From Actinophytocola sp044466355 (lineage in GTDB: Bacteria > Actinomycetota > Actinomycetes > Mycobacteriales > Pseudonocardiaceae), in NCBI RefSeq assembly GCF_044466355.1, contig NZ_JBITMQ010000023.1:1-64000 (forward strand): 64,000 bases of DNA, in the 5' to 3' direction. A model generated the notes under the pieces. That model was not told the DNA's origin. It saw only the letters and a program-made list of their open reading frames with translations, and did not search any database. The first letter of the stretch is position 1. Each line of letters opens with the position of its first letter. This document shows positions 26,543 through 35,364 of this stretch, piece by piece. The translations under genes were made by a program, and so were the position numbers.

Positions 26543-27187
26543 TCACACCAGGCCCGCGTCGTGGACCAGCAGCGCGATCTGGGTCCGGTTGCCCACGCCG
26601 AGTTTCGTCAGCACACGGGTGATGTGGGCCTTCACCGTGGCGACGCTGACGTGTAGTTCCGCGGCTATGTCGGCGTTCGTCCTGCCCTGGCCCACCGCCA
26701 CCGCCACGTCGTGTTCGCGGGCCGACAGGGTGGCCAGCGCCGCGCGGGCCCGTGCGTAGGAGCCCGCCTCCGTCGCAGCCCTGTCCATCAGGCGGCGGGT
26801 GATCGCCGGGGACAGCATGGGTTCGCCCGCCGCCACCCGGTGCACCGCCGTCGCGATGTCCGCCGGGGGCGCGTCCTTCAGCAGGAAGCCGCTCGCGCCC
26901 GCGCGCAGGGCGCGCAGCACGTTCTCGTCCGAGTCGAACGTGGTCAGGACGATGACCTCGGGCGGGTTGTTCCGCGCCCGCACCTTCGCGGTGGCCGCGA
27001 TGCCGTTCACGCGGGGCATGCGGACGTCCATCAGCACCACGTCGGTCGGGTGTGCGTCCAGCACCGCCTGCACCTGGTCACCGTCGCCCGCCTCACCCAC
27101 CACGCGCAGGCCGTCCGCGCCGTCGAGCATCATCGTCAGACCGGAGCGGACCAGCGCGTCGTCGTCGACGATCACCACGCGGATCAT
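26543..27187 (-). CDS. NarL-type response regulator
   Basis: A 214-aa protein. Receiver domain: acidic pocket VDDD (8-10), phospho-acceptor Asp54 in VVLMDVRMP, TTFDSDE and Lys in GFLLKDAPP. C-terminal LuxR HTH: LSAREHDVAVAVGQGRTNADIAAELHVSVATVKAHITRVLTKLG. ATG at 27187 overlaps the kinase stop (ATGA). Forms the DesR-like partner of the upstream kinase; target genes unknown. Confidence 0.94.
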   Translation of the reverse strand: MIRVVIVDDDALVRSGLTMMLDGADGLRVVGEAGDGDQVQAVLDAHPTDVVLMDVRMPRVNGIAATAKVRARNNPPEVIVLTTFDSDENVLRALRAGASGFLLKDAPPADIATAVHRVAAGEPMLSPAITRRLMDRAATEAGSYARARAALATLSAREHDVAVAVGQGRTNADIAAELHVSVATVKAHITRVLTKLGVGNRTQIALLVHDAGLV

Positions 27188-28338
27188 GCCGGCCACGGTA
27201 GCGACGCCGACACCTGGAACTCCGTCGCGGTGGCGCGGTGGTCAAGGCGACCGCCCGCCAGGCGGACGCGTTCGGTCAGGCCCACCAGGCCGGTGCCCGC
27301 GCCCGGGATCGACGACCGGGTGCCCAGCGGGTTCGACACGTCGATCTCCAGCGTGGTGCCCGGCGTGCCGTCCAGCGTGATCCGCACCGGCTGGCCGGGG
27401 GCGTGTTTGCGTGCGTTCGTCAGTGCTTCCTGCACCACCCGGTACGCGGTGCGGCCCGTCGTGCCCGGGACCTCCGCCAGGCCGATCTCGCCGGTCAGCT
27501 CCACCTGCGCACCGGTCGACCTCGACTCCGCGACCAGCGACGGCAGGTCCGCCAGTGCCGGTACCGGACGGGCCAGGTCGTCCGGTTCGTCGCGCAGCAG
27601 GGCGATCACGTCACGCAGTTCGTTCAGCGCCTGGTGCACGGTCACCCTGATCACGCCGGCCGCCTGCGACAGGCGTTCCGCGGGCTGGTCCGGGCGGTAC
27701 TCCAGCGCACCCGCGTACGTCGCCAGCAGCGACAGCCGGTGCGCCAGCACGTCGTGCATCTCCCGGGCGATCGTCGCGCGCTCGGCTGCCCGGGCCTCCG
27801 CGATCCGCCTGCCCTGCTCGGCTTCCGCGCGTTCGGCGCGTTCCCGCAGTGCGGTGATCACCGCGGCCCGCGCCGCGGCCCACTGACCCCAGCCGACCAG
27901 GCCCGCGTGCACGACGGCCATCAGCGTCAGCCACCAGCCGTACGACAGGCCGCTGGTCGGGTGCCAGATGCCACGCACCGCGTGGGCGGCGACCCCGGCG
28001 ACCGCCACGGCCACCGCCACCTTCAACGGACGGGTCCGCGCGATGTGCAGTGTCGCGATGTTGGCCACCGGGGTGCCCGTGGCGGCGACCGCCGCCAGCG
28101 CCGTCAACGCCAGCGCGACCGGCATCGGCCTGCCGAACAGCAGCGGGAACAGCGCCAGCCCGACGACTCCGGCCACGATCTCCAGCGTCGTCGAGGCAGG
28201 CGAGTTCCTGGCCTGGGCGTCGCCGTACACGATCGCCGCCATGAACACGGCGACCATCGCGATGATCAGCCACAGCCTGCGGCCGCACGGGCGGTCGTAC
28301 ACGCCCCGAGCGTACGAGCCGAACGGTGCGCCGACCAT
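27184..28338 (-). CDS. DesK/NarX-type sensor histidine kinase
   Basis: A 384-aa protein with four to five membrane helices in residues ~22-155, a short coiled region, the HisKA_3 domain with His195 in AREMHDVLAHRLSLLATYAG, and HATPase (ALTNARKHAPG N-box, GTGLVGLTERV G-box). Typical of small actinobacterial kinases sensing membrane or envelope state. ATG at 28338 is used; a GTG 36 nt inside is possible. The ATG start overlaps the region upstream of the divergent methyltransferase. Confidence 0.93.
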   Translation of the reverse strand: MVGAPFGSYARGVYDRPCGRRLWLIIAMVAVFMAAIVYGDAQARNSPASTTLEIVAGVVGLALFPLLFGRPMPVALALTALAAVAATGTPVANIATLHIARTRPLKVAVAVAVAGVAAHAVRGIWHPTSGLSYGWWLTLMAVVHAGLVGWGQWAAARAAVITALRERAERAEAEQGRRIAEARAAERATIAREMHDVLAHRLSLLATYAGALEYRPDQPAERLSQAAGVIRVTVHQALNELRDVIALLRDEPDDLARPVPALADLPSLVAESRSTGAQVELTGEIGLAEVPGTTGRTAYRVVQEALTNARKHAPGQPVRITLDGTPGTTLEIDVSNPLGTRSSIPGAGTGLVGLTERVRLAGGRLDHRATATEFQVSASLPWPA

Positions 28339-28409
28339 CGACCAAAGTCGAGTTCAGGTTCACCGACCGGTCGATGTGCGACGGCGTCACCGCACGCGAC
28401 GCTACCGGC

Positions 28410-29006
28410 ATGACCACGACAGTCCCGCGAACCTCGCTCTGGCCGGCGCTCGTCGGCGCGGTGCGCGGCACCGTGCTCGAGCTGGGCCCCGGCGACGGCG
28501 CCACCCTGCGGTACTACCACCCGGACGTGCGACTGGTCGCCGTCGAACCCGACGCCACCGCACGGGCCCGCGTCCGCGCCGCGGCGGACCGGCTCGGCCT
28601 GCGCGCCCGAGTGGTCGACGGCCGTGCCGAGGAGCTGGCCCTGCCCGACGGCAGCGTCGACGCGGTCGTCTGCTCGTTCGTGCTGTGCTCGGTCGCCGAC
28701 CAGGCCGCCGTGCTCGCCGAGGTGCACCGCGTGCTGCGGCCAGGCGGACGGTTCCTGTTCGCCGAGCACGTCGCCGCCCCGGCAGGCACGTGGGTGCGGC
28801 GCGGCCAGAACCTCGTCGCCGCGCTCACCGCACCCTTCGGCGCACGCTGCCGGCCCAACCGGGAGACCGGCCTCGCCATCGGCCGTGCCGGGTTCGACGT
28901 CGTCGACCTGCACCGCTTCGACCTGCCCGGCCCGCTCGGCGCCGGGATACCCCACCTCGCCGGTGCCGGACAGCGCCGGTGCGACCTGGAAGGACACCTG
29001 CCATGA
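28410..29006 (+). CDS. Class I SAM methyltransferase (UbiE/Methyltransf_11 type)
   Basis: A 198-aa protein: motif I VLELGPGDGATL (~23-34), VAVEPD, GRAEELALPDGSVDAVVCSFVLC and VHRVLRPGGRFLFAEHV. Short stand-alone methyltransferase with unknown substrate. ATG at 28410; TGA overlaps the YceI start. Divergent from the histidine kinase. Confidence 0.87.
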   Translation: MTTTVPRTSLWPALVGAVRGTVLELGPGDGATLRYYHPDVRLVAVEPDATARARVRAAADRLGLRARVVDGRAEELALPDGSVDAVVCSFVLCSVADQAAVLAEVHRVLRPGGRFLFAEHVAAPAGTWVRRGQNLVAALTAPFGARCRPNRETGLAIGRAGFDVVDLHRFDLPGPLGAGIPHLAGAGQRRCDLEGHLP

Positions 29007-29530
29007 CCAGCACCGAGACCGTGACCGTCCCGACCGCGGGCACGTACCGCATCGAGCCGGGCGAGTCGACGATCTCGTTCGCGACCCGCCACCTGTTCGG
29101 GCTCGCGCCGGTGCGCGGCACGTTCGCGCTACGGGACGGCGTCGTCCATGTCGCGTCCCCCGCCGACCTGTCGACCGTGCGCGCCACGATCGACGCGGGC
29201 AGCGTCGACACCGGCGTCGCCGCACGCGACAACACCGTGCGTTCGCGGCAGTACCTCGACGTCGCGCGGCACCCCGACATCACGTTCACGGCGAACGGCG
29301 TCGCCCGCGACGGCGGGTGGGCGCTGCGCGGCGAACTGACCGTGCGCGACCGCGCCGAACCGCTCGACGTGCGGATCGACGAGGTCCGGGTGCTCGACGA
29401 CCGCCTGCGGGTGCGCGCGAGCGCCGAGGTGGACCGCTACGTGTGGGGAGTGACCGCGATGAAGGGCATGACCGGCAGACGGCTGCGCTTCGCGCTGTCG
29501 CTGTCCGCGACTCAGGTCTCTATCGCATAG
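29003..29530 (+). CDS. YceI family protein
   Basis: A 175-aa YceI lipocalin-like beta-barrel: TYRIEPGESTISFATRHLFG at the start, then the conserved RDNTVRSRQYLDVARHPDITF and a late VTAMKGMTGRRLRF. YceI proteins bind polyisoprenoids or amphiphiles. No signal peptide here, so probably cytoplasmic. ATG inside the methyltransferase stop. Overlaps the convergent ridA-like gene by 19 nt. Confidence 0.9.
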   Translation: MTSTETVTVPTAGTYRIEPGESTISFATRHLFGLAPVRGTFALRDGVVHVASPADLSTVRATIDAGSVDTGVAARDNTVRSRQYLDVARHPDITFTANGVARDGGWALRGELTVRDRAEPLDVRIDEVRVLDDRLRVRASAEVDRYVWGVTAMKGMTGRRLRFALSLSATQVSIA

Positions 29531-29880
29531 GCCTCGATCTCCACCTTCATGCGCGGGTCGATCAGCGCGCTGACCTCGACGAGGGTGGCCACGGGGCGCA
29601 CGTCACCGAACATCTCGGAGTGCGCCCTGGCCACTTCCAACCTGTCGCCGATGTCGGTCACGTACGTCACGGTCCGCACCACCGCCGCCGGGCCGCTGCC
29701 CGCCTCCTTCAGCGCCGCCTCGATGATCGACAGCGCCTCCTTCGCCTGCGTGTAGGTGTCCGTGCCGTCGAGGGCGCGGGCACAGGTCCCGGCCACGTGG
29801 ACGTGGTCGCCGACTCGGACGGCACGGCTGTAGCCGTACACGTCCTCGAAGTCGCCGCCGGAGGAGTGGTTCTCGCGCAT
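29512..29880 (-). CDS. RidA family protein (reactive enamine/imine deaminase)
   Basis: A 122-aa protein of normal length. VYGYSRAVRVGDHVHVAGT near the start; the C-terminal signature VEVSALIDPRMKVEIEAYAI contains the Arg and Glu that bind the substrate carboxylate and activate water in RidA. It detoxifies 2-aminoacrylate-like intermediates or a related compound. ATG at 29880, GGAGGAG lies on the other side inside the gene, so no clear SD was identified. Confidence 0.9.
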   Translation of the reverse strand: MRENHSSGGDFEDVYGYSRAVRVGDHVHVAGTCARALDGTDTYTQAKEALSIIEAALKEAGSGPAAVVRTVTYVTDIGDRLEVARAHSEMFGDVRPVATLVEVSALIDPRMKVEIEAYAIET

Positions 29881-29991
29881 GGCGGGAACGGTAACGGCGA
29901 CCACCGACAATTTCGGGAACAACGCTTGACCTGGAGTTCGCTCCAGCTCGTACCGTCCCCCGGACGTCAAGCACCACGAAGGGGGACAACG

Positions 29992-31041
29992 TTGCGCTAC
30001 CGCGTACTCGGCGGCACCGGCATCGAGGTGAGCGTCCACTGCCTCGGCGCCATGATGTTCGGCTCGGTCGGCAACTCCGACCACGACGACGCCGTCCGCG
30101 TCATCCACGCCGCGCTCGACGCGGGCATCAACTTCGTCGACACCGCCGACATGTACTCCATGGGCGAGTCGGAGGAGATCGTCGGCAAGGCGCTCAAGGG
30201 CCGCCGCGACGACGTCGTGCTCGCCACCAAGGTCCACTTCCCGATGGGGGACGGGCCGAACAAGGGCGGCAACTCGCGCCGCTGGATCGTCCACGAGGTG
30301 GAGCAGAGCCTGCGGCGCCTGGACACGGACTGGATCGACCTGTACCAGATCCACCGCCCCGACCACACGACGGACATCGAGGAGACCCTGTCCGCGCTGA
30401 CGGACCTGGTGCGGGCGGGCAAGATCCGCGCGTTCGGCAGCTCGACGTTCCCGGCGTCGGACCTGGTCGAGGCCTACCACGTCGCGGAACGCCGTGGCCT
30501 GCACCGGTTCCGCACCGAGCAGCCGCCGTACTCGTTGCTGGCACGGGGAATCGAGACGACCGTATTGCCAACCGCCGCGCGGCTCGGCATGGGAGTGCTC
30601 ACGTGGAGCCCGCTCGCGTCCGGTTTCCTGTCCGGCGGGATCCGCCGCGGCCAGGACGTCGACCTGACCAGGGGGCGGGCGGCGATCACCCCGTTCCGGT
30701 TCGACCCGTCGCTGCCGGAGAACACGGCCAAGTTCGACGCGCTGGAGCAGCTGATCGAGGTCGCCGACGGGCTCGGGTGCACGCTGCCCGAACTCGCCGT
30801 GGCGTTCGCGGCCGCCCACCCGGCGGTCACGTCGGTGATCATCGGTCCGCGCACGATGGCGCACCTGGAGGCCACGCTGAAGGGCGCGGGCCTGGAGCTG
30901 GACGACGCCACGCTGGACCGCGTCGACGAGATCGTGCCGCCCGGCACCGACCTCTACCGCGCGGACGGGGCGTGGCGTCCGCCGGTGCTGACCGACCCGC
31001 GGTCGCGCAGGCGCCCGGCAGGGGAGCGCGCCGCGGCGTGA
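29992..31041 (+). CDS. Aldo/keto reductase
   Basis: A 349-aa TIM-barrel NADPH oxidoreductase. Tetrad: Asp50 and Tyr55 in FVDTADMYSMGESEE, Lys80 in LATKVHF, His121 in LYQIHRPD; YSLLARGIE and SVIIGPRT are standard cofactor contacts. Belongs to the YhdN/KCNAB-like branch. TTG start with GAAGGGGG upstream, 7-8 nt spacing. Substrate unknown. Confidence 0.92.
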   Translation: MRYRVLGGTGIEVSVHCLGAMMFGSVGNSDHDDAVRVIHAALDAGINFVDTADMYSMGESEEIVGKALKGRRDDVVLATKVHFPMGDGPNKGGNSRRWIVHEVEQSLRRLDTDWIDLYQIHRPDHTTDIEETLSALTDLVRAGKIRAFGSSTFPASDLVEAYHVAERRGLHRFRTEQPPYSLLARGIETTVLPTAARLGMGVLTWSPLASGFLSGGIRRGQDVDLTRGRAAITPFRFDPSLPENTAKFDALEQLIEVADGLGCTLPELAVAFAAAHPAVTSVIIGPRTMAHLEATLKGAGLELDDATLDRVDEIVPPGTDLYRADGAWRPPVLTDPRSRRRPAGERAAA

Positions 31042-31092
31042 CGCGGGTGGACAGCGTGGTGGGGGACTGACCACGATCTCCGCACGTGGTGC

Positions 31093-31169
31093 TCGACATC
31101 TCGACACCTCATGACGTGACACAGGTCACATAATGGGGTGTCGAGGTGTGTCGAGGCGGCCTCGACGTC
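31093..31169 (+). promoter_or_regulatory. Candidate ECF42 promoter region with TGTCGA repeats
   Basis: Upstream of the DGPF gene there are two TCGACA motifs (31093, 31101) and two inverse TGTCGA motifs (31139, 31149), with CGTC at 31166 and a GTGAC-N4-GTCAC palindrome at 31116. ECF42 sigma factors usually autoregulate from TGTCGA-type -35 elements as I recall; spacing here to the CGTC/CGA element (11-18 nt) is not textbook, so this is a candidate only. Confidence 0.45.
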
Positions 31170-31209
31170 CCGGGCGAACGAACACCTTCACCGCGATGGG
31201 AGCGGAACC

Positions 31210-31626
31210 GTGAAGTACATGATCCTCCACTACGCCTCGCAGGCCGACTACGACGCGATGGCGGGCAAGGACACCCCGGAAGGCCGCGCGTGGACCCCGG
31301 ACGAGGTCGCGGCACTCGGCGAGTTCATGGGCAAGTGGACGAACGAGCTGGTCGAGTCCGGCGAGTACGTCGCCGGTCACGGTCTCGCCGCACCCGTGCT
31401 GACCCGGCGCGTCACCGCGACGGACGGGGAGACCGTCGTGACGGACGGGCCGTACGCCGAGACCGCCGAGGTGATCGTCGGCCTCACGATCGTCGACTGC
31501 GCGAGCTACGACCGGGCCACGGAGATCGCCGCCAAGCTCGCGGCCACCCCCGCGCCCGAGCACGTCCAGGCCCGCGGCTACGTCGACATCCGGCCGCTCA
31601 TCGACGGCCTGGCGGACATCGCGTGA
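31210..31626 (+). CDS. DGPF (YCII-related) domain protein
   Basis: A 138-aa protein. MKYMILHYASQADYDAM opens it and VVTDGPYAETAEVIVG contains the DGP(F/Y) signature. These proteins are the conserved partners of ECF42 sigma factors. GTG at 31210; stop overlaps the sigma gene GTG. Function unknown though related domains bind small substrates. Confidence 0.92.
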   Translation: MKYMILHYASQADYDAMAGKDTPEGRAWTPDEVAALGEFMGKWTNELVESGEYVAGHGLAAPVLTRRVTATDGETVVTDGPYAETAEVIVGLTIVDCASYDRATEIAAKLAATPAPEHVQARGYVDIRPLIDGLADIA

Positions 31627-32855
31627 CGGCCACCGCGGTCGAGGGCCTGCTGCGCGAGCTGGCGCCGCAGGTCCTCGGCGCGGTCGTCCGCCGGTACGGC
31701 CACTTCGACACCGCGGAGGACGCGGTGCAGGAGGCGCTGATCGCCGCGGCGGCAGGCTGGCCGGAGACCGGGGTGCCGGACAACCCGAAGGCGTGGCTGA
31801 TCACGGTCGCGTCCCGGCGGCTCACGGACCTCCTGCGCAACGAGCAGGCCAGGCAACGCCGCGAGAACACGTGGACGATGCCGGTTGTCGCCCCTGTGGA
31901 AGACGCCGACGACACGCTCATCCTGCTGTTCATGTGCTGCCACCCCGCGCTGCCGAGGACACACCAGATCGCGCTCACCCTGCGGTCGGTCGCCGGTCTC
32001 ACCACGATCGAGATCGCGCGCGCGTTCCTGGTGCCCGAGCCGACGATGGCGCAGCGCATCTCGCGTGCCAAGCAGCGGGTGAAGGCGAGCGGCGTGCCGT
32101 TCCGCATGCCCGCCGACCGTGCGGAACGGCTCGAGGCCGTGCTGCGGGTGCTGTACCTGATCTTCACGGAGGGCTACGCGAGCACCGCGGGCCCGTCGGC
32201 CTACCGCGCCGAGCTGTCCCGGGAAGCCATACGACTGACCCGGATCGTCCACCGCCTGATGCCCCGCGACGGGGAGGTGGCGGGTCTGCTCGCGCTGATG
32301 CTGCTGACCGACGCCCGCCGTGACGCCCGCGTCGGTCCCGACGGCATGCTGGTCCCGCTCGCCGAACAGGACCGTTCGCGGTGGCACCGGGACTTCGTCG
32401 ACGAGGGCGTCGCCATGGTGACCGCCGCGATGTCGGCGGGTCCGTCCGGGCCGTACCAGCTACAGGCGGCGATCGCGGCGCTCCATGACGAGGCCGGAAC
32501 GGCCGAGGAGACGGACTGGCCGCAGATCGAGGCCCTGTACGGGGTGCTGGCCGAGATGACCGGCAGCCCGATGACCGCGCTCAACCACGCGGTCGCGGTC
32601 GGCATGGTCCGCGGCCCGGCGCCCGCGCTGGCCATGGTCGACGACCTGGCCGGCGACAAGCGGCTGGCCGACCACCACCGGCTCTTTGCGGTACGGGCGT
32701 ATTTGCTGGAGCTGTCCGGTGACATCGAGGGCGCGGTGGTCGCGTACCGGGAGGCCGCGCACCGCACCCGGTCGCTGCAGGAGCAGCGCTACCTGGCGGC
32801 GAAGGCGTCGGCACTCGCGCACGGCACCCGTGTGGAGCGTGCCGACCAGGCATAG
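31623..32855 (+). CDS. ECF42-type RNA polymerase sigma factor with TPR-like C-terminus
   Basis: A 410-aa protein. Region 2: VLGAVVRRYGHFDTAEDAVQEALI; region 4: LTLRSVAGLTTIEIARAFLVPEPTMAQRISRAK; then the long conserved extension (LRVLYLIFTEGY ... AALYG VLAEMTGSP-type helices) of ECF42 factors, which forms a tetratricopeptide-like domain. No anti-sigma gene adjoins, consistent with the group. GTG start is coupled to the DGPF gene. The trigger is unknown; autoregulation of this pair is expected. Confidence 0.93.
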   Translation: MTATAVEGLLRELAPQVLGAVVRRYGHFDTAEDAVQEALIAAAAGWPETGVPDNPKAWLITVASRRLTDLLRNEQARQRRENTWTMPVVAPVEDADDTLILLFMCCHPALPRTHQIALTLRSVAGLTTIEIARAFLVPEPTMAQRISRAKQRVKASGVPFRMPADRAERLEAVLRVLYLIFTEGYASTAGPSAYRAELSREAIRLTRIVHRLMPRDGEVAGLLALMLLTDARRDARVGPDGMLVPLAEQDRSRWHRDFVDEGVAMVTAAMSAGPSGPYQLQAAIAALHDEAGTAEETDWPQIEALYGVLAEMTGSPMTALNHAVAVGMVRGPAPALAMVDDLAGDKRLADHHRLFAVRAYLLELSGDIEGAVVAYREAAHRTRSLQEQRYLAAKASALAHGTRVERADQA

Positions 32856-32929
32856 CCACCGGGCCGCCGACGCGGTCCGCGACCCCAAGAACGTCTGGAT
32901 CGCGGGCTGGGCAGAACTGTCCTCGGTTG

Positions 32930-32957
32930 TTATGATCCGATCCGGTTCGGATCGTAA
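32930..32957. promoter_or_regulatory. Operator palindrome TTATGATCCGA-N6-TCGGATCGTAA
   Basis: Eleven-base arms matching at 10 positions lie 17-44 bp upstream of the VOC gene. The TetR gene is coupled to that gene, so this is very likely its autoregulatory operator, overlapping the promoter. Confidence 0.7.
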
Positions 32958-32973
32958 TTACCGGAGGACAATC

Positions 32974-33360
32974 ATGCGTGTTGTGGAGCTCGACCACCTG
33001 GTGCTGAACGTGGCGGACGTGGAGCGGTCGCTCGACTTCTACACCGGTCCGCTCGGCCTGGCGCCGGTGCGCGTCGACGAGTGGCGGGCCGGCGAAGTGC
33101 CGTTCCCGTCGGTGCGGATCAGCGACCGGACGATCATCGACCTGATGAGCAAGCCGCGAGGGGAGTCGAACGTGGACCACATCTGCCTCGTGGTGGAGCC
33201 GCTCGACTGGCAGGAAGTGATCGACTCCGGCGTGTTCACCGTGCTGGAGGGCCCGGTCGGCCGCTGGGGCGCGCGGGGCGCGGCGACGTCGGTGTACGTC
33301 GCCGACCCGGACGGCAACACCGTCGAGCTGCGCTGGTACCCGCAGGACGTGACCGCGTGA
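32974..33360 (+). CDS. VOC/glyoxalase family protein
   Basis: A 128-aa single-module protein with both beta-alpha-beta halves: VVELDHLVLNVADVERSLDFY and NVDHICLVVEP ... SVYVADPDGNTVELRWYP. Metal-ligand candidates are His8, His69-type and Glu in VELRW. Could be a dioxygenase, isomerase or resistance binder. ATG with CCGGAGGA 8 nt upstream. GTGA overlap with TetR. Confidence 0.9.
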   Translation: MRVVELDHLVLNVADVERSLDFYTGPLGLAPVRVDEWRAGEVPFPSVRISDRTIIDLMSKPRGESNVDHICLVVEPLDWQEVIDSGVFTVLEGPVGRWGARGAATSVYVADPDGNTVELRWYPQDVTA

Positions 33361-33971
33361 GCCCGGGCCGGCCACGCGACACCGCGATCGACGCCGCGGT
33401 GCTCGACGCGACGGTCGCCGTCCTCGCCGAACGCGGCTGGTCCGGGTTCGCGCTGGAGACGGTCGCCGCCCGCGCGGGCACCACCAAGGCCGCGATCCGG
33501 CGCCGCTGGCCGGTCCGGCAGCGCCTCGTCATCGACGCGCTCGCGACGCTGCTGGTCAGCCCGCCCGCCCCGGACAACGGCTGCACCCGCTGCGACCTCA
33601 TCCAGAGCGTCGACCTGCTCACCGAGATGCTCAACGACCGCCTGCCGGCGGGCGTGCTGGCCCCGCTGGTCGCGGAGTGCGCGGACCCGGAGCTGCGCGG
33701 GCACCTGGTGGACACGCTGGTCGCGCCCACCAGGGCGGCGGCCGCGGTCGCCGTGCGCAGGGCCGTGAGCCGGGGTGAGCTGCGCGACGACGTCGACCCG
33801 GACATGGTCGTCGACCTGCTCGCGGCCACCGTCTACCAGCGGGCGCTGTTCGGCGACGCCCCGCAGCACGCGCGCACGCTGGTGGACCTGCTGCTGCGGG
33901 GCGTCGCCGTCGACTTCGACCGGCTGGTGTGGATCAGCAAGCAGCCGAGGGAGCTGCGGCACCGGCACTGA
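33357..33971 (+). CDS. TetR/AcrR family regulator
   Basis: A 204-aa protein: N-terminal HTH (LDATVAVLAERGWSGFALETVAARAGTTKAAIRRRW) and C-terminal TetR ligand domain of the TetR_C_16-like type. Co-operonic with the VOC protein and preceded by a clean palindrome, so a self-controlled detoxification or response pair. Overlaps the convergent gene by 38 nt. Confidence 0.93.
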   Translation: MSPGRPRDTAIDAAVLDATVAVLAERGWSGFALETVAARAGTTKAAIRRRWPVRQRLVIDALATLLVSPPAPDNGCTRCDLIQSVDLLTEMLNDRLPAGVLAPLVAECADPELRGHLVDTLVAPTRAAAAVAVRRAVSRGELRDDVDPDMVVDLLAATVYQRALFGDAPQHARTLVDLLLRGVAVDFDRLVWISKQPRELRHRH

Positions 33972-34500
33972 CCCAGGCCGGGTCACGACCCGTCAGGCCC
34001 AGGATGCGGTCGAACAGCGGCGCGTCGGCGGGCACGGGTACCTCCGGTCCGTAGAGCCCCATCTCCCGGCCCTGCTCGGCACCCGCCGCGATCCCGTCGT
34101 ACAGGTACGCGACCAGGTCGTCGGGCAGGTCGAGGGGGTGCCCGGTGGCACGCGCGAGGTCCCACGCGTGCACGGCCACCTCGCCGACGAGCATGTCGCC
34201 GACGACCCGTGCGGGCCCCATGCTCGTCTCGCCCTCCCACGCCGACGCGGGCGTCCACGCCTCGACCGTCCGGGACAGCTGCGCGAGCAGCGCGCCCCGC
34301 CAGTCGGTGACGTCCACATCGGACGGTGGCACGTTCTCCTTGCGCGCGGCGCCTTCCAGCGACGGACCCCAGTACAGCAGGTGGTGCACCAGCTCCCGGA
34401 CGTCGAACTCCGTGCACGGCGTGGGGTTCGTGAGCTGGTCGGGTTCGATGGCACGGACGACGTCGGCGAGGGCGTCGGCCGCGGTGGACATGTGTGTCAT
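33934..34500 (-). CDS. TIGR03086-type metal-binding (maleylpyruvate isomerase-like) protein
   Basis: A 188-aa DinB-fold protein: LTNPTPCTEFDVRELVHHLLYWG and VVGDMLVGEVAVHAWDLARATG carry the conserved His residues of mycothiol-dependent isomerase-like proteins (MDMPI_N). Reaction unknown. ATG at 34500 is preferred; a second ATG is 9 nt inside. Divergent from the AraC gene. Confidence 0.88.
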   Translation of the reverse strand: MTHMSTAADALADVVRAIEPDQLTNPTPCTEFDVRELVHHLLYWGPSLEGAARKENVPPSDVDVTDWRGALLAQLSRTVEAWTPASAWEGETSMGPARVVGDMLVGEVAVHAWDLARATGHPLDLPDDLVAYLYDGIAAGAEQGREMGLYGPEVPVPADAPLFDRILGLTGRDPAWVSAGAAAPSAAC

Positions 34501-34565
34501 GGCGGCGACGCTAGGCCGGTGGCAGGTCAGCGGTATTGAAACAACGCGACATAGACTCGGCACCC

Positions 34566-35309
34566 GTGCGAAGGGATGTCCGCGAGGTCGGCGGCGCGTG
34601 GACGAGGTACCAGCGGCACGCCTACCCGGAGCCGTCCGAGGCGCTGGCGCCGTGGGTTGCCCGGTACTGGGTCGTGGACTGGGACTACGAGGAGCCGTAC
34701 CGGCAGAAGATCGTCCCGTACCCGAACGTGCACCTGTCGTTCGGCGGGGGCCGCGCGGACGTGAACGGCGTGGTCAGCGGCTACCAGATCAAGATCCTGG
34801 AGGGCAGCGGCCACGTGTTCGGCGTCGCGTTCCGGGCCGGCTGCTTCCGCCCGTGGCTCGGCGCGCCGGTCTCGACGATCAGCGACCGGGTCGTGCCCGC
34901 GACCGAGGTGTTCGGCCCGGACGTGCCGACGGCGCCGGACGTGTCCGAGGTGGAGCGCTTCCTGCTCGCCCACCTGCCCGAGGACGACCCGAAGGCCTTC
35001 GCCGCGGCCGACGCGGTGGCCGCGATCGCGGACCGCCCCGAGGTGACCAGGGTCGAGACGCTCGCCGACCTGCTCGGGACGAGCGTGCGCGGTGTGCAGC
35101 GGCTGTTCGCCGAATACGTCGGTATCGGCCCCAAGTGGGTGATCCGCCGGTACCGCCTGCACGAGGTGACCGAGCGGATGGCGGCGGGCGGCGAGATCGA
35201 CTGGGCCGCGTTCGCCGCCGACCTCGGCTACGCGGACCAGGGCCACTTCATCCGCGACTTCAGGAGCATGTTCGGCGAGCCACCCACCTGGTACGCGCAG
35301 CGCTACTGA
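34566..35309 (+). CDS. AraC family transcriptional regulator
   Basis: A 247-aa protein: N-terminal sensor (APWVARYWVVDWDYEEPYRQKIVPYPNVHLSF, DUF6597-like) and C-terminal HTH_18 (LADLLGTSVRGVQRLFAEYVGIGPKWVIRRYRLHEV ... FAADLGYADQGHFIRDFRSMFGEPP). GTG at 34566 fits homology; an in-frame TTG at 34536 would add ten residues. No SD, possibly leaderless. Divergent from the TIGR03086 gene, a plausible target. Confidence 0.92.
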   Translation: MRRDVREVGGAWTRYQRHAYPEPSEALAPWVARYWVVDWDYEEPYRQKIVPYPNVHLSFGGGRADVNGVVSGYQIKILEGSGHVFGVAFRAGCFRPWLGAPVSTISDRVVPATEVFGPDVPTAPDVSEVERFLLAHLPEDDPKAFAAADAVAAIADRPEVTRVETLADLLGTSVRGVQRLFAEYVGIGPKWVIRRYRLHEVTERMAAGGEIDWAAFAADLGYADQGHFIRDFRSMFGEPPTWYAQRY

Positions 35310-35364
35310 GCACGGAGCGGTGCGCCGGTTCAAGCGCACGGACCGCACGCCTGATACTGGTGGC

